This document shows, one piece after another, positions 39,901 through 49,990 of a stretch of 64,000 nt of DNA. How positions within the stretch are numbered: the stretch's first letter is position 1; each line of letters opens with the position of its first letter. A program made the position numbers and the translations under genes. The notes under the pieces are model-generated. The model had not been told where the DNA came from. It did no database searches and saw only the letters and a list, made by a program, of their open reading frames with translations. Source of the stretch: Zygnema cylindricum (Eukaryota; Streptophyta; Zygnematophyceae; Zygnematales; Zygnemataceae); contig JBBHKE010002887.1 of the NCBI GenBank assembly GCA_037447655.1, forward strand, positions 372,001 to 436,000, in the 5' to 3' direction.

Positions 39901-41712
39901 AAAAGGACTCGGTTGTGGGAAACTCCAGTGACAACTCTACTCGAAGCGGAAAACGTGGTGGAAATTGATTCGGAATCAAGGGATAGGGGAGAAACCGAGT
40001 TTATTCGAAAGAATCCACAAGAACCATCTATTCCGGCATCAGATTTTGAAGGGGGAAGGAGAAGTAGTAAAAGACTGCAAGAAAAAATAGGTTAATAACA
40101 AGGTAACAAAACTATCTCATCAAGATGAACCTCAAACTTATGGAGAGGCGATGAATTGTCCAGAAAGAAATCGGTGGAAGACAGCCATCACATGAAGAGC
40201 GATGGCCTCAATTATGGCAGCCGATACTTGGGAGCTGGTGGATTGTCCACCTAACCGAAAACTAATCGGTTGTAAGTGGGTTTTCAAATTAAAACTGAAC
40301 CCAGATAACACAATCGAGCGCTACAAGGCCCGACTAGTGGCAAAGGGATTTACACAAAAGGAGGGAATTGACTACGAGGAAACCTTTGCCCCGGTGGTCA
40401 GATTTCCCTCCGTCCGCATACTTCTCAGCCTGCAGCAGCGGAAGACATGGAAGTGCACCAGATGGACATCAAAACAACCTTTTTGCATGGAGAATTGGAA
40501 GAGGAGATCTTCATGCGACAACCCGAAGGGTTTGTGGAAGAAGGAGAGGAGAGTAAGGTATGACGGCTGATTAAATCTCTTTATGGTTTGAAACAGGCGC
40601 CTCGACAGTGGAATAAGAAGCTTGATGAGTTTGTTAACCGGTCTAGGATATATTCGGATCAGCTTAGATCACTCAATCTATGTTTTCGAAGATGAGGAAG
40701 GTTTTATATTTATTGCAATTTATGTTGATGATTTGCTTGTTTTAAGTAAATCAATGGAAAAAATTAATAAACTAAAAACCGATCTTAAGGGGAGATTTAA
40801 ATGAAGGATATGGGGGAAGCAAAATATATTTTGGGAATTCAAGTAGAGAGAGACCGAAAAAGAAAAATTATAAGATTGACTCAAAAGGAAGCAATAGGGA
40901 ACATGCTTGAAAAATTTCAAATGGATAAAGCTAATAGTTGTACAACTCCAATGGAGTTGAAAAAGGAAGTGAGGGGAGTGAGGAAGGAGGAGCCATAGTC
41001 TTAGACGAGGAATTATCTCCTGAAGAACAGAAGTTCATGCAGACTATTCCTTACAGGCAAGTAGTTGGAAGTCTAATATATATTATGAATTTGTACCCGC
41101 CGGATTTAGCTGCAGCTGTAGGAGTGCTGAGTAGAAGTCTAAATGCTCCCACTAAGAAGGATTGGGAGGCAGCTAAGAGAGTTCTTAGATACTTGATAGG
41201 AACTAGGGATCTATGGTTGCATTTGGGTGGGGAGAATACTGACATCACTACTTGGAGTGATGCTAGTTATGGTGATGCTCCGATGAGGAGATGCACTTCT
41301 GGATATGTATTATATGTGGGTGATGGGGCTTGCTGTTGGAGTAGCAAACAGCAAAAGGTCATTGCTCAGTCCACCATAGAGGCTGAGTATATGGCCTCTT
41401 TGCTTTGCTGTAAAAGAATTGATGTGGGTCAAGTCTTTTACTTGGTGAACTTGGTCATCTTAAGAGTGGTGTGCAAAAATATTTTGTGATAATCAAGCAG
41501 CAATCGCTATTTCTGCCAATCCTAAACATCATGTTTAAAGCTAAACACATGGGACATTAGACTCAGCTTTGTTAGAGAGAAAGTAGAAATAAAATAATCA
41601 GTTTAGAGTACCGACCAGATAGTGAGATGGTAGCAGATATGATGACCAAACCTGTGCCTTCCCCTAAGCTGATTTTCTGCAGGGAGAAGTTTGGTCTGAA
41701 ATTAAAGATTGA
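39901..41712 (+). pseudogene. copia A copy 2 reverse transcriptase and RNase H, broken
   Basis: [40 protein letters not shown], a frameshift near 40430, then FIAIYVDDLLVLSKSMEKIN with intact YVDD (about 40725). VERDRKRKIIRLTQKEAIGN leads into RNase H: TWSDASYGDAPMRRCTSGYV and STIEAEYMASL. Single-base insertions follow (for example near 41400, 41530 and 41550), disturbing the CDNQ region. Confidence 0.87.
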
Positions 41713-41729
41713 CTAGAAAATAAAGGGGG

Positions 41730-42786
41730 TGTAGAAATTAATGGTTTGTAAGTATTTTCTAGGTCTGAATAGAAAGAAAGAAGCCGAGGCAGTCTACCTC
41801 TAACTTCTCTCTCTAACTCTCAAACTTGTCGCAGGTCACTGAGAAATTGGAGAGGAAGATAGAGCCATGGCTACCTAAGCTATCCTGAGGTTTACGAGAA
41901 ATTTATGTTAGTTCGGGTTTATTTATTTAAAAGGTATGTGCCGGAGCGGCAGGAATTGATCCTTGTACCTACCGGCCGGCAGACAGGAAATAGCCGGTAG
42001 CCTTAGCCTTTAAGTCTACGAGTCATGATACGTAGTATATAGTTTGATAGTTATATAAATATGTATACGTACGATTATTCATTTAACTATAATAGATTAC
42101 GAGATACATAGATCCAGTAATATATAAAGTACGGATTACGGTACGGACTATAAATCAATACCGCGCATTTGTTTCGTAAATGAACAAATACCGCACATGT
42201 ATTTATTACGGCTACGATTAAATTAGATTCTAATCGGACGGCCGCAATTAGCGCCGAGATCGCGGAGGAAGTTTTCGACAATTTATGTGGCCATCGCCAC
42301 ACTCGAATGACGCGTGGCGTAATTACATTGGATCGTGGAATCTCCGGAGATTATGGCACCGAATCCGGATATGCCATGTGTCGACATTTAGGCCATGTAG
42401 TACAATGTCCGTACATAAAGTACACCGACAGCTGTACTTTTGCGTACGTAACTGTATTTTGATTGGTTCCGTACATCAGAAGATAGAGTCTGTGAGTGAG
42501 ATAGGACTTAGAAAAATTAGGAGATAGGACCCTCTCTCCCAGAGAGCTTCTGTACAAAAGGTCAACTTTGACCCTCCCTAACTTACCTGCTCACGGGAGC
42601 AAATTCAAAGATTCTTTTTGCTATCGACTCAGGGGAGTCTTGTCTTCACAGGGGTGAAGGTGGTCAGAGTTTTTGTCTGCCAGGGTGGCAGTTATTTTGT
42701 GCTTAAACACAAAGGGGTCAGGATTATCCTAGAGGCTTCTTGGAAGCTGTCCACTCTGAGGACTTATGGAGGTCCTCAGAGTTTCA
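41730..42786 (+). repeat. 3' LTR of copia A copy 2 (1057 bp)
   Basis: TGTAGAAATTAATGGTTTG follows the tract AAAATAAAGGGGG; the end is CAGAGTTTCA followed by the duplication CTTGG. The palindrome AAAGTACACCGACAGCTGTACTTT (about 42417-42440) and GATTGGTTCC (about 42459) are the promoter-like motifs. Confidence 0.93.
41938..42018 (-). other. Antisense tRNA-like module in copia A copy 2, 3' LTR
   Basis: Same as 36522-36601, with a 2-bp insertion near 41945 that slightly breaks the outer inverted repeat. The T-arm-like AAGGATCAATTCCTG is unchanged. Confidence 0.57.
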
Positions 42787-42791
42787 CTTGG

Positions 42792-43235
42792 ACCCGCATG
42801 AATATGAGTTTGAGTGTTTGGAAGGAGCAATGTACAGTTCGGGACCCAGGAAATCCCGAAGGAACCAAAGTTGTGGTTCCTTTGGATTTATGGAATCGGG
42901 GAAAGACCAATGTTCCGGTGTCTAGCTATTACCCCGTGTATTCTACCACCTCTCCGGCGGAGCTGTTTGACAATTCCACAAATATTGCCGAAGACATCTA
43001 GCAATTCCGCATTTCCAAGCGGTGGGAGAAAGAATACACAGACAAATTATTGCAGGTGGCAAAAACTCCGGCGCGGAGTGGATCAAACATTCTCCGGCCT
43101 TACTATTACCGAAAACAGATTCGACGATCCAGTCAGATGTTTTCAAAACAACGAATGGGAGCGAAAACTTCAATCGACAAGTGGTGTCATTGAACAGTCT
43201 CAGACTCCGGACTTCGAATTTTATCTTTATTTTCA
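42792..43235 (+). pseudogene. gypsy: linker between protease and methyltransferase
   Basis: Resuming after the copia insertion, the frame reads NMSLSVWKEQC and KVVVPLDLWNRGKTNVPVSS, and stays open to about 43001. Function of this approximately 150-residue linker is not recognised. The inverted copy has an equivalent approximately 450 bp at 58649-59096. Confidence 0.6.
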
Positions 43236-44360
43236 GGAATCAGTTCTGATTTGGAGGCAGTTTTAAAGGCAGTGTATCGAGTGGAGTCATACGCAGCAGT
43301 GGAAATTTCACCGGAAGCGCGAGCCGTCAGCGAACACCGCCTAAATCAACTGCACCGCTTATATCCTCAACTGCTTCCAGTGTCTTCCATTTCCAAAGCT
43401 CACCGGAGTCTTCCCCAGAATGTGGATAATATAATGGCACCTCATTTAGCTAGTCTGGGAAGAGTAGATCTGGTTGTGGCGGGATGGCCTTGTCAGGGAT
43501 ACTCTCCCTCGTAGGACAGGGAAGAGGGCATCAGGACCACCGAAGTGGAACATTTTATCAGATGATTACATTGATATCGTGGATTCAGCAGCTCCAAGAC
43601 ACACCAGTGGGGTACATTCTGGAGAATGTCCACCCGGGGGATGATAAACGAAAGCAGGTTGCAGAAAGTTGGAATCAGGTAACCCGTATTCTGGGAGCTC
43701 CCTTGGTTTTTGACACTGCTCAAATGGGATCTCGAGCGCACAGACTTCGGGCATATTGGACCAATATGATCCCTCTTCCAGTCCTCCGGCAACTGTTAGA
43801 GACACAAACCCCCGACCCGCAGATTTCAGTGCAACAGATACTTGGAAAAGGGAGAATGGCAACACCTGTAACAAAACCGGATCATCCACCTTTCTTCCAA
43901 TGCAATATCCCCGGATTCCCACGTCAAGCACTCCCCACGTTGGTATCTTTTCCTCACAGTCACGCCTACCAGAAAGGAGCGGCTGGAATGATTTTTTGAC
44001 AGCAAGGAAAGACTTTGGACAGCACCAACAATATCGGAACGAGAACAGGCAATGGGATTTCATTCGGAAACCACGGCAGCAACCAATATTTCAGACCTAC
44101 AGCGGTGCAGCCTCATAGGGCAAAGCATGGATTTAAATGCCATTACATGGGTTGTAAAGCATGCTCTTGCCTATTCCAGTCTCCACGCTCCCGATTCACG
44201 CAGAAATTACCTTCAAGCTCCACAGTTACTGTCCAGGCAAGCAACTTTGAAGCTTCAGGGGGGAGAGAAAAAAGAAAAATTCTACACCCGAGAGTTCCTT
44301 CAACAGGGGGGAACAGGAGCTCAGAAGAGACAGCTTAGCGGACGTTGTCAGCGGTAAAGT
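43236..44360 (+). pseudogene. Cytosine-5 DNA methyltransferase domain (DNMT3-like) in the gypsy polyprotein
   Basis: Three frame segments give the motifs in canonical order. Segment 1 (43236-43513): FSGISSDLEAVL (motif I-like), YAAVEISPEARAV (motif II-like) and DLVVAGWPCQGYS, the catalytic motif IV with Pro-Cys-Gln. Segment 2 (43505-43999): GYILENVHPGD (motif VI, Glu-Asn-Val), MGSRAHRLRAYWTNM (motif VIII, like the SAAHRARYFWGN of DNMT3) and a probable target-recognition part. Segment 3 (44000-44357): APTISEREQAMGFHSET (motif IX-like) and LIGQSMDLNAITWVV (motif X-like). The order is not the rearranged order of plant DRM enzymes. Frameshifts near 43505 and 43997 make this copy non-functional as read. 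It would methylate cytosine in DNA, presumably to mark or hide element copies (inference). Confidence 0.85.
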
Positions 44361-44462
44361 ATTATCCGGAGGAATAGAGGCAGATCCACAAGTTGGGCTA
44401 GAATTCAACATCAACCTCTGGGGGAGACCACTGGAAGCTAGGGCTGCGGTTGAGCCAGGAAA

Positions 44463-45460
44463 ATGGATTGGACTCTGAGGGAGCAGCTGGACCCTCAGCA
44501 GAAAGAACAGCTAACAGAACTCTTGGCTAGAAACACTCAGGTTTTCTCATGGTCCGAAACAGATGTCGGAATCTACAAAGGAACCCCCCTTTCGGATAGA
44601 TTTGATCGACGAAACCACAACGGTTTGGCAGAAACAATATCCTCTCAGCTTCAAAGAGAAAGAGTTTATTACTGCAAAGGTTCAAACTTTGGTGGACGCA
44701 GGGTTGGTTCAGGAAAGGTACTGGACTCCATGTGTTTGCTTCCCCCACAGTTCTCCCTCCCAAGAAGGATTCATCCGGGAAAACTGTGGACTTCCGAATG
44801 TGTGGGGACTACCGCATGTTGAACACGGCCACCATTGTTGACCGGTACCCAATGCCAACTCCGGAGAGATATTCGACTCTCTTGCTGAACCACTATTTTC
44901 TCCACACTGGACATGAAAAATGGTTTCCACCAGATTGCCATGGAACCACAAACACCGGGATAGAACGGCATTCTGGGCAGGAGCCAGACTTTATGAGTGG
45001 CTTTACAGCCTGCCTTTCCGACTGAAGAATACACCAGCAAAGTTCGAACGGGCCATGGACGAAGCGCTCCGAGGAATCAATTGTGCCAAGTGCTACATCA
45101 ACCGATGTGATAATATTTTCCAAGACCTTTGAAGAACATTCGGAGCATATCCAGATCGTTCTCCGGGCTCTTCAAGCAGCGGGCTTGAAATGTCACCCGG
45201 GCAAGGGTATTTTTGGAGTGCAGAAAATCATTTTCCTCGGACATGAGGTAACTCCTGGGACACTTGGGTCCCCATATGGTGAAGGTTGCAACCCTCGACG
45301 CTCATCCTCCCCCGCAAGACATTTCTGCCTTGCGCACCTTTCTCGGCCTGGCTAACTACTATCGCAGGTTAATTCCCAAGTTCAGTAGTCACGCCCAGCC
45401 CCTCAATAAGCTATTACGAAAGATCAAGAATGGCAGTGGGCCGAGGAACAGCAGATCGCT
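44463..45460 (+). pseudogene. gypsy reverse transcriptase, broken
   Basis: It starts with a Ty3/gypsy-type segment, LREQLDPQQKEQLTELLARN and TQVFSWSETD. Later parts lie in other frames: YPLSFKEKEFITAKVQTLVD, VLPPKKDSSGKTVDFRMCGD with the conserved YRMLN, AFWAGARLYEWLY, then KNTPAKFERAMDEALRG. The catalytic YxDD zone is damaged: one frame reads KCYINRCDNIF and the other TDVIIFSKTFEEHSEHI. GIFGVQKIIFLGHEVTP and DISALRTFLGLANYYRRLIP complete the domain. At least four frame changes occur. Confidence 0.85.
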
Positions 45461-45780
45461 TTCCAGTTCTTGAAGGATGCCCTGAAGCAGCACCCAGTGC
45501 TCCGAATGCCTGATCACCAGCGGCCTTTCCTCCTTTACACTGATTGGAGGAGGTTTGGATTGGGAGCTGTTTTGGCTCAAGTTGACGACGCAGGTGCCGA
45601 ATATGTGGTGGCTTACGCCAGCCGGAGCAATAACCGAGCTGAGGGAAATTATAGCTGTTATCATGGGGAGCTTCTTGCCGCGGTTTGGGCCATCCAGCAT
45701 TTCAGACCTTATTTGTACGGGGTCCATTTCACACTAATCACCCGATCACCAACCCTTGAAGTGGATCATGGAAAATAGTA
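45461..45780 (+). pseudogene. gypsy RNase H
   Basis: FLKDALKQHPVLRMPD leads to FLLYTDWRRFGLGAVLAQVD, the usual TDAS position reading TDWR. EYVVAYASRSNNRAEGNYSC and YHGELLAAVWAIQHFRPYLY contain the second acidic residue (ELLA). The HFTLITRSPTLE end is where other elements show TDHxxL. The frame is open for 100 residues. Confidence 0.83.
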
Positions 45781-47350
45781 AGTTGACCGCCAAACTCGCC
45801 AGATGGGTTCTTATCCAGCAGGAATATGATTTCAGCATTGTCCACCGGGCAGGGAAATCATGGGAATGCCGACGGACTGAGCAGAAACCCCGATCCTTCT
45901 GCCTTGGATTCCACCGGGGCTCCGCACGAAGAGGATTCGGAAACTAGTTTGGGACTCATTCGAGCATCCTCCACCTTCATTTGGCTTCTTCCATCTGGGG
46001 GGAATTGTCAACTTTTGCAGCAGATGTTGAGGGGCAGGCACCCATGGGAGCCGGGCGGAAAGACATTTGGAATTGACTTCGAAGCTCTCCAATCTATTCA
46101 ACAGGGATCCCCTCTTCCCCACTTGGCTGGAATTCAATTATCCCGAGTTCAGACCCGGATGGCGACATATGAGTGGGACCGAGGAGTGCTCCTCTCGGAA
46201 ATGGACAGACGGTACAAGGAGAGTGGTCTCCTCCTCCCTCAGATCGAGAAAACTCTGATCACCAATCTCCATAAACAATGTGGACACTTCGGACAGAAGC
46301 GAACCACTTCTCCTTGGTTACAGGCTCTTAGTGGTGGCACGGGTCTGCGGGCCCAAGTCAAACCGAATTGTACTGACTTGCTCTTCCTGCGATCGAGTTA
46401 AGGCAGCTTTTGACAAAAAGGGCGGGACTGAGCTCCATTCTCTTTCCATCGGGGGAATGTTTTATCGGTGGTCTTTAGATCTTTTGGGACCTCTTCCGAC
46501 TAGCAAACGTGGGAATCGTTTCGTTCTGGTCATGATTGAACATTTCTCAAAATGGATAGAGCTTGTGGTTCTGCCCCGGAAGGAGGTCCCAAGTCCATTG
46601 CCGACGCCTTTCTGCAGTTTGTCTTGTCACAGTTTGGGGCGCCAGCAGAGGTTCTGACCGACCAGGGATCGGAATTCGCCAGAGAATTTACCAATCTTTT
46701 GGAGAAATGCCTCATCGACCATCGACTTACCAGACGCGACCACCCCCAAGCCGACGGTTTGGCCGAAAGGTGCGTACAGACAGTAAAGCGGTCACTGCGG
46801 AAATATGCAGTTGAAGAGGACTTGGGAGAGTGGGACAGAAGGGTGCCTTGGATTGCCATGGGATACCGATTCAGCAGACAAGCTTCTCTTCACTCCTACA
46901 GCCCTTACTTCATTTTTATTCGGACGGCATCCCATTCTGCCCGAGGCCTGCCTCTGCCCAAGCGGTCGGTCCTCCTGGCAATGGATGACAAGGGAACTGT
47001 CGAAAAACTGATCGCCGACCGTGCCAAAATTTTCCACCGGGAGATGCCTCCTCGCCATGGGGAATTTACAGGCGGCACAGCACCGGGATCAATTGTGGTA
47101 TTCCCAGCGTCGAAGCGGAGATTATGTGCCCCGACAGAGACGATTTATGCCGGGAGACTTTGTTTATCGCATGCAACAGAAAAAGGACACGCTTGACATT
47201 TCTGCCGGGAGGGTAATCTTGAAAGTGGTGGAAGTTTCAAATAAGGGAGTTCTGACCTTGGAAAGGAAAGATGGGCGAAGAATTAAAGAGAATCAAATCA
47301 ATGTGGCCCCTTGTCACCTCCGAGGATTAGAAGACGACCCCACTTTCCAC
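45781..47350 (+). pseudogene. gypsy integrase with SH3-like C-terminus, broken
   Basis: After WVLIQQEYDFSIVHRAGKS (RNase H/integrase connection) comes a zinc-binding region with TNLHKQCGHFGQKR and SCDRVKAAFDKKG. The core has WSLDLLGPLPTSKRGNRFVL (first Asp), APAEVLTDQGSEFAREFTNL (second Asp) and HPQADGLAERCVQTVKRSLR (Glu). The C-terminus FVYRMQQKKDTLDISAGRVI to ENQINVAPCHLRGL resembles the SH3-like/GPY region of Ty3/gypsy integrases. Frame changes lie near 45830, 46390, 46560 and 47050. Confidence 0.85.
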
Positions 47351-47530
47351 TTGACTTACTTTGCCGATCCTCCTTCCTGTTCATCATCCTGCAACTTGTC
47401 CTCCCAGCAGCAAGACACCTTGGTGTGCCATTAGTGCGGGCAATGCTGGCATCCAGCTTGTCTCCCCTCCTCATGGGAACCACGCCCTCCATCCCCTAGT
47501 CCATGGTTCTGCGGGAACTGTGAATTGGGC
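47351..47530 (+). pseudogene. gypsy C-terminal PHD-finger-like cysteine cluster
   Basis: In the integrase C-terminal frame the polypeptide continues SCSSSCNLSSQQQDTLVCH, a TAG at 47432, then CGQCWHPACLPSSWEPRP and WFCGNCELGG ending at 47531. The spacing C-x2-C, C-W-H-x2-C-L, then W-x-C-x2-C is that of the second half of a PHD finger. An earlier C-x3-C could be the first pair with one extra residue. It stands where chromoviruses carry a chromodomain. The TAG breaks it in this copy. Confidence 0.68.
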
Positions 47531-47870
47531 GGGTAACTATTTTCTTTTCTTAGTCACCGGTTGACTAAGAGGGTGGGAAATTGGGGCACCGACCCCAATT
47601 AACCGGGAACCCCAACCCCTTTCCCCCGGCTTAATGTGGAAAGTAAAGGGGAGGGAGATCTTTTTCCGCCTTCCCATGCACTCATCCCTATTCCCTATCC
47701 TTGTGCCTCTCCTATCTGTGCATGCATTCCTGTTGGGAGAGATGGGGTCAGCAGTGGGCATTATCATTATTATGGGAAGCATTCGCATTGGTGGGTTCTT
47801 TGCAGGACGCCGAGACCGGCCATTCCGGGCAGTGGGGCCCTTCCCTTGTGTTTCTCTGGCACGCTCGACA
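47531..47870 (+). other. gypsy 3' terminal region
   Basis: Non-coding. Purine-rich GGAAAGTAAAGGGGAGGGAGAT at about 47638-47659 is a possible polypurine tract, and ATTGGGGCACCGACCCCAAT (47580-47599) is a perfect hairpin. The end is CACGCTCGACA. No clear similarity to the 5' end at 30070 was seen, so a 3' LTR could not be assigned. Confidence 0.5.
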
Positions 47871-48985
47871 TGTATGTTTACTAAAATGGTATTTGACAAA
47901 CCCAATAATTATTTCCTGGTACCTACCGTCCGTCAAACATCCCTTAACCGTTGGCTTTGTCCATTTAGTCTAGGACTTGTGCTATGATATATAGGGTTTT
48001 CCATTTAACTGGGTTACGGTATATAGGGCATAGAAACAATTATGCTTTTCGTACCGGACGAAATAAATAGTACGGTCAATTATTTCGACGCTCCGTTTTA
48101 AATGAGGAAGTAAATCGGACTGCTGTGGTTAGCGCCGACATCGCGAAAGGACAATTTGGCAGTTTGCAGTCGCCGCCACTGCATATGACACGTGGCAACA
48201 TCAAACGGGCTTACGGAATTTCCAGAACGGAAGAATACAAAATCTGAAGTGCCAAATGTCGCAATATGGCGATTTCGTGCAAAGTAACGCACAAAAAAGT
48301 ACTCCCGGCACTTGTACTTTCTTATACCGTACAATTTTTCAGACGTGGCATGACCTAGATCCACGTGGAGAGATAATATATTGGCAGCACGAATTCTGGG
48401 AATTAAAAGAACGAGTGGAGATAAACACGTGTTGGTTTTTTGGCCATGTCGTATGATGGCCGTCACAAAAGGTACACCAGCAACTATACCTTTATGTACT
48501 TTACAGTCTTATCATTGGTTCGTAATTAAGTAATGGGGGGCTTAGAGAGGGATTTTAGGACTTAAAATATTATTGGTAGGTAGCTGCCTCTCCCAGAGAG
48601 CACCTTGTATAAATGGTATACTTTGGCCAGCCATAACTATCAATTTATTTGGCCATTTTCAGTTATTTTTTTTGCTGCTCCGCACTCAAGGGAGACCAGG
48701 CTACACAAGGGTGTAGTCGGTCAGAGTTTTTTCCTGCCTGGGTGGTTGCATTTCTAAGGGAAGGTCAAAGTGGTTGAATGTATCCAAATCACATATTCTA
48801 ACTTTGCATTATGTGGTGGAACTGAGCACACAGAAAGACTTATTTCACAGGGGTGAAGCTTTAATGGGGTTTTGATTGTCAAGGGGTCAATCATTTGGGT
48901 TTATATAAACTTAGAGTCGGCACTAACTAGATTAGTTTCTTTTGATCTGCGAATTCTATGTGGCATTGCAGCCCATAGAATTTCA
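47871..48985 (+). repeat. Family C 5' LTR, second part
   Basis: It continues 29906-30069 with TGTATGTTTACTAAAATGG and ends CATAGAATTTCA directly before the primer site. It carries a tRNA-like module (47891-47977), CACGTGGC (about 48190) and AAAGGTACACCAGCAACTATACCTTT (about 48468-48493). Confidence 0.88.
47891..47977 (-). other. Antisense tRNA-like module in family C 5' LTR (degraded)
   Basis: The + strand reads ATTTGACAAACCCAATAATT, then TTCCTGGTACCTACCGTCCGTCAAAC. Compared with 51053-51137 the T-arm stem is mutated while the outer TTTGAC...GTCAAA repeat remains. Confidence 0.5.
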
Positions 48986-48999
48986 GGTATGGGCCCACC
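48986..48999 (+). other. Half-tRNA primer-binding site of family C copy 1 (1-bp deletion)
   Basis: GGTATGGGCCCACC follows the LTR, lacking one T of GGTTATGGGCCCACC. The gag ATG is at 48989-48991. Confidence 0.72.
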
Positions 49000-49990
49000 A
49001 TCTAGAGTGCCTATCTTTGATAGAACAGACTTCACTTATTGGGAGTTCACGATAAAGGTATTGCTTTTCGAGAAGCACTTATGGGGAATTGTTTCGGGAC
49101 AAGTGAGGTGTCTGCCACTGGGCTTTGGAGGAGCTCACTATGGAGAATCATCAGGGGCTGCCCAGAAAACGAACCGGAGTTCAGATGCAACGGAAGGTGA
49201 AGGGAAAATCATTACCGTGGAAGGGGAAATAGGGGAGAAGGATAAAGGGACACCTATGGTGAGGGAAGGTAGGCACTGGGCTATGGTTCCACTTGTGGGG
49301 GTTATAACTGAACCAAAAACTGAAGAAATGATAGAAAAATTTGGGAATATAAAAACACTATAGCAAAACATCTCATACTTAGATATGTGTCTATGTCCAT
49401 AGCTATCACTCTTTTAAGTCTAATCAAGTCTTTAGAATTCTGGGAAACACTAATTCAGATTTATAAGAGTGAGACTATACAGAGGCAGCAGTTAGTAAAA
49501 CAAGAAATAGAGGCCTATGTTTATAAAGGCGGTAGCATGATAGAGTTTTGCAATGATATTGTTGCGTTATATGTTGAGCTTGCTAGTGCTGGATAAGTAG
49601 AATTTGAGGAGAGAAATATTAATACACTAAACACGAAGCTCCCAGATGAGTACAAAAAACATCATTTACCGTATACAGGGACTGGATGTCTCCTCATGGA
49701 CTTAGAGCATTACCATGGGGATAATTCTTGTGAGGGGAAACACTTTTGAGCTTCGTAGGGGAAGTAATAGGGATACTGCATTTACAGCTAGTAGTGAGGG
49801 GTGAAAGCGTGATGTGAGGAACGGCGGTGACGAGCGAAAGCATAATGAGAGGAAGAAAGACAAAGGTAAACCTTATCGGAACTTTGGTGGAAAGAGAGGG
49901 AGAATAAAATAAGAGGAGCTTTGAAAAAAAGGGTTTGCTTCTTTTGTAAAAATCCGGGTCACTATAAGGAGGAGTGTCCTTGTTTGTAAG
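48989..49990 (+). pseudogene. Family C copy 1 gag
   Basis: MGPPSRVPIFDRTDFTYWEF and LFEKHLWGIVSGQVRCLPLG match the gag N-termini of families A and B. The frame is also open upstream into the LTR (ATG at 48872). After a stop at 49361 the next frame has SITLLSLIKSLEFWETLIQI-type sequence and ETIQRQQLVKQEIEAYVYKG. The zinc knuckle CFFCKNPGHYKEEC lies at about 49938-49979. Protease should follow but is absent. Confidence 0.82.

Larger units (their letters stand above)
36316..42786 (+). mobile_element. Ty1/copia retrotransposon, family A copy 2 (complete, many 1-bp indels)
   Basis: This is a full element of 6471 bp: LTRs 36316-37367 (1052 bp) and 41730-42786 (1057 bp), perfect CTTGG duplication (36311-36315, 42787-42791), half-tRNA primer site, gag, protease, integrase, RT and RNase H. 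Compared with copy 1 it keeps the integrase but carries many single-base insertions and deletions. It splits the gypsy open frame between protease and methyltransferase. Confidence 0.95.
30070..47870 (+). mobile_element. Ty3/gypsy retrotransposon with a cytosine methyltransferase domain (about 11.3 kb without the nested copia)
   Basis: Order on the + strand: leader, gag (Pro/Ser-rich, zinc knuckles), aspartic protease, DNMT3-like methyltransferase, reverse transcriptase, RNase H, integrase, SH3-like C-terminus and PHD-like finger. Ends are TGTCAAGCTCGAG...GCTCGACA, between GGTA and TGTA within the family C LTR, so the insertion point is clear. I could not see a matching LTR pair by eye. The family A copia (36316-42786) is inserted between protease and methyltransferase, with perfect duplication CTTGG. 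The region is visibly GC-richer than the surrounding copia elements. Frames are broken in many places. Confidence 0.85.
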
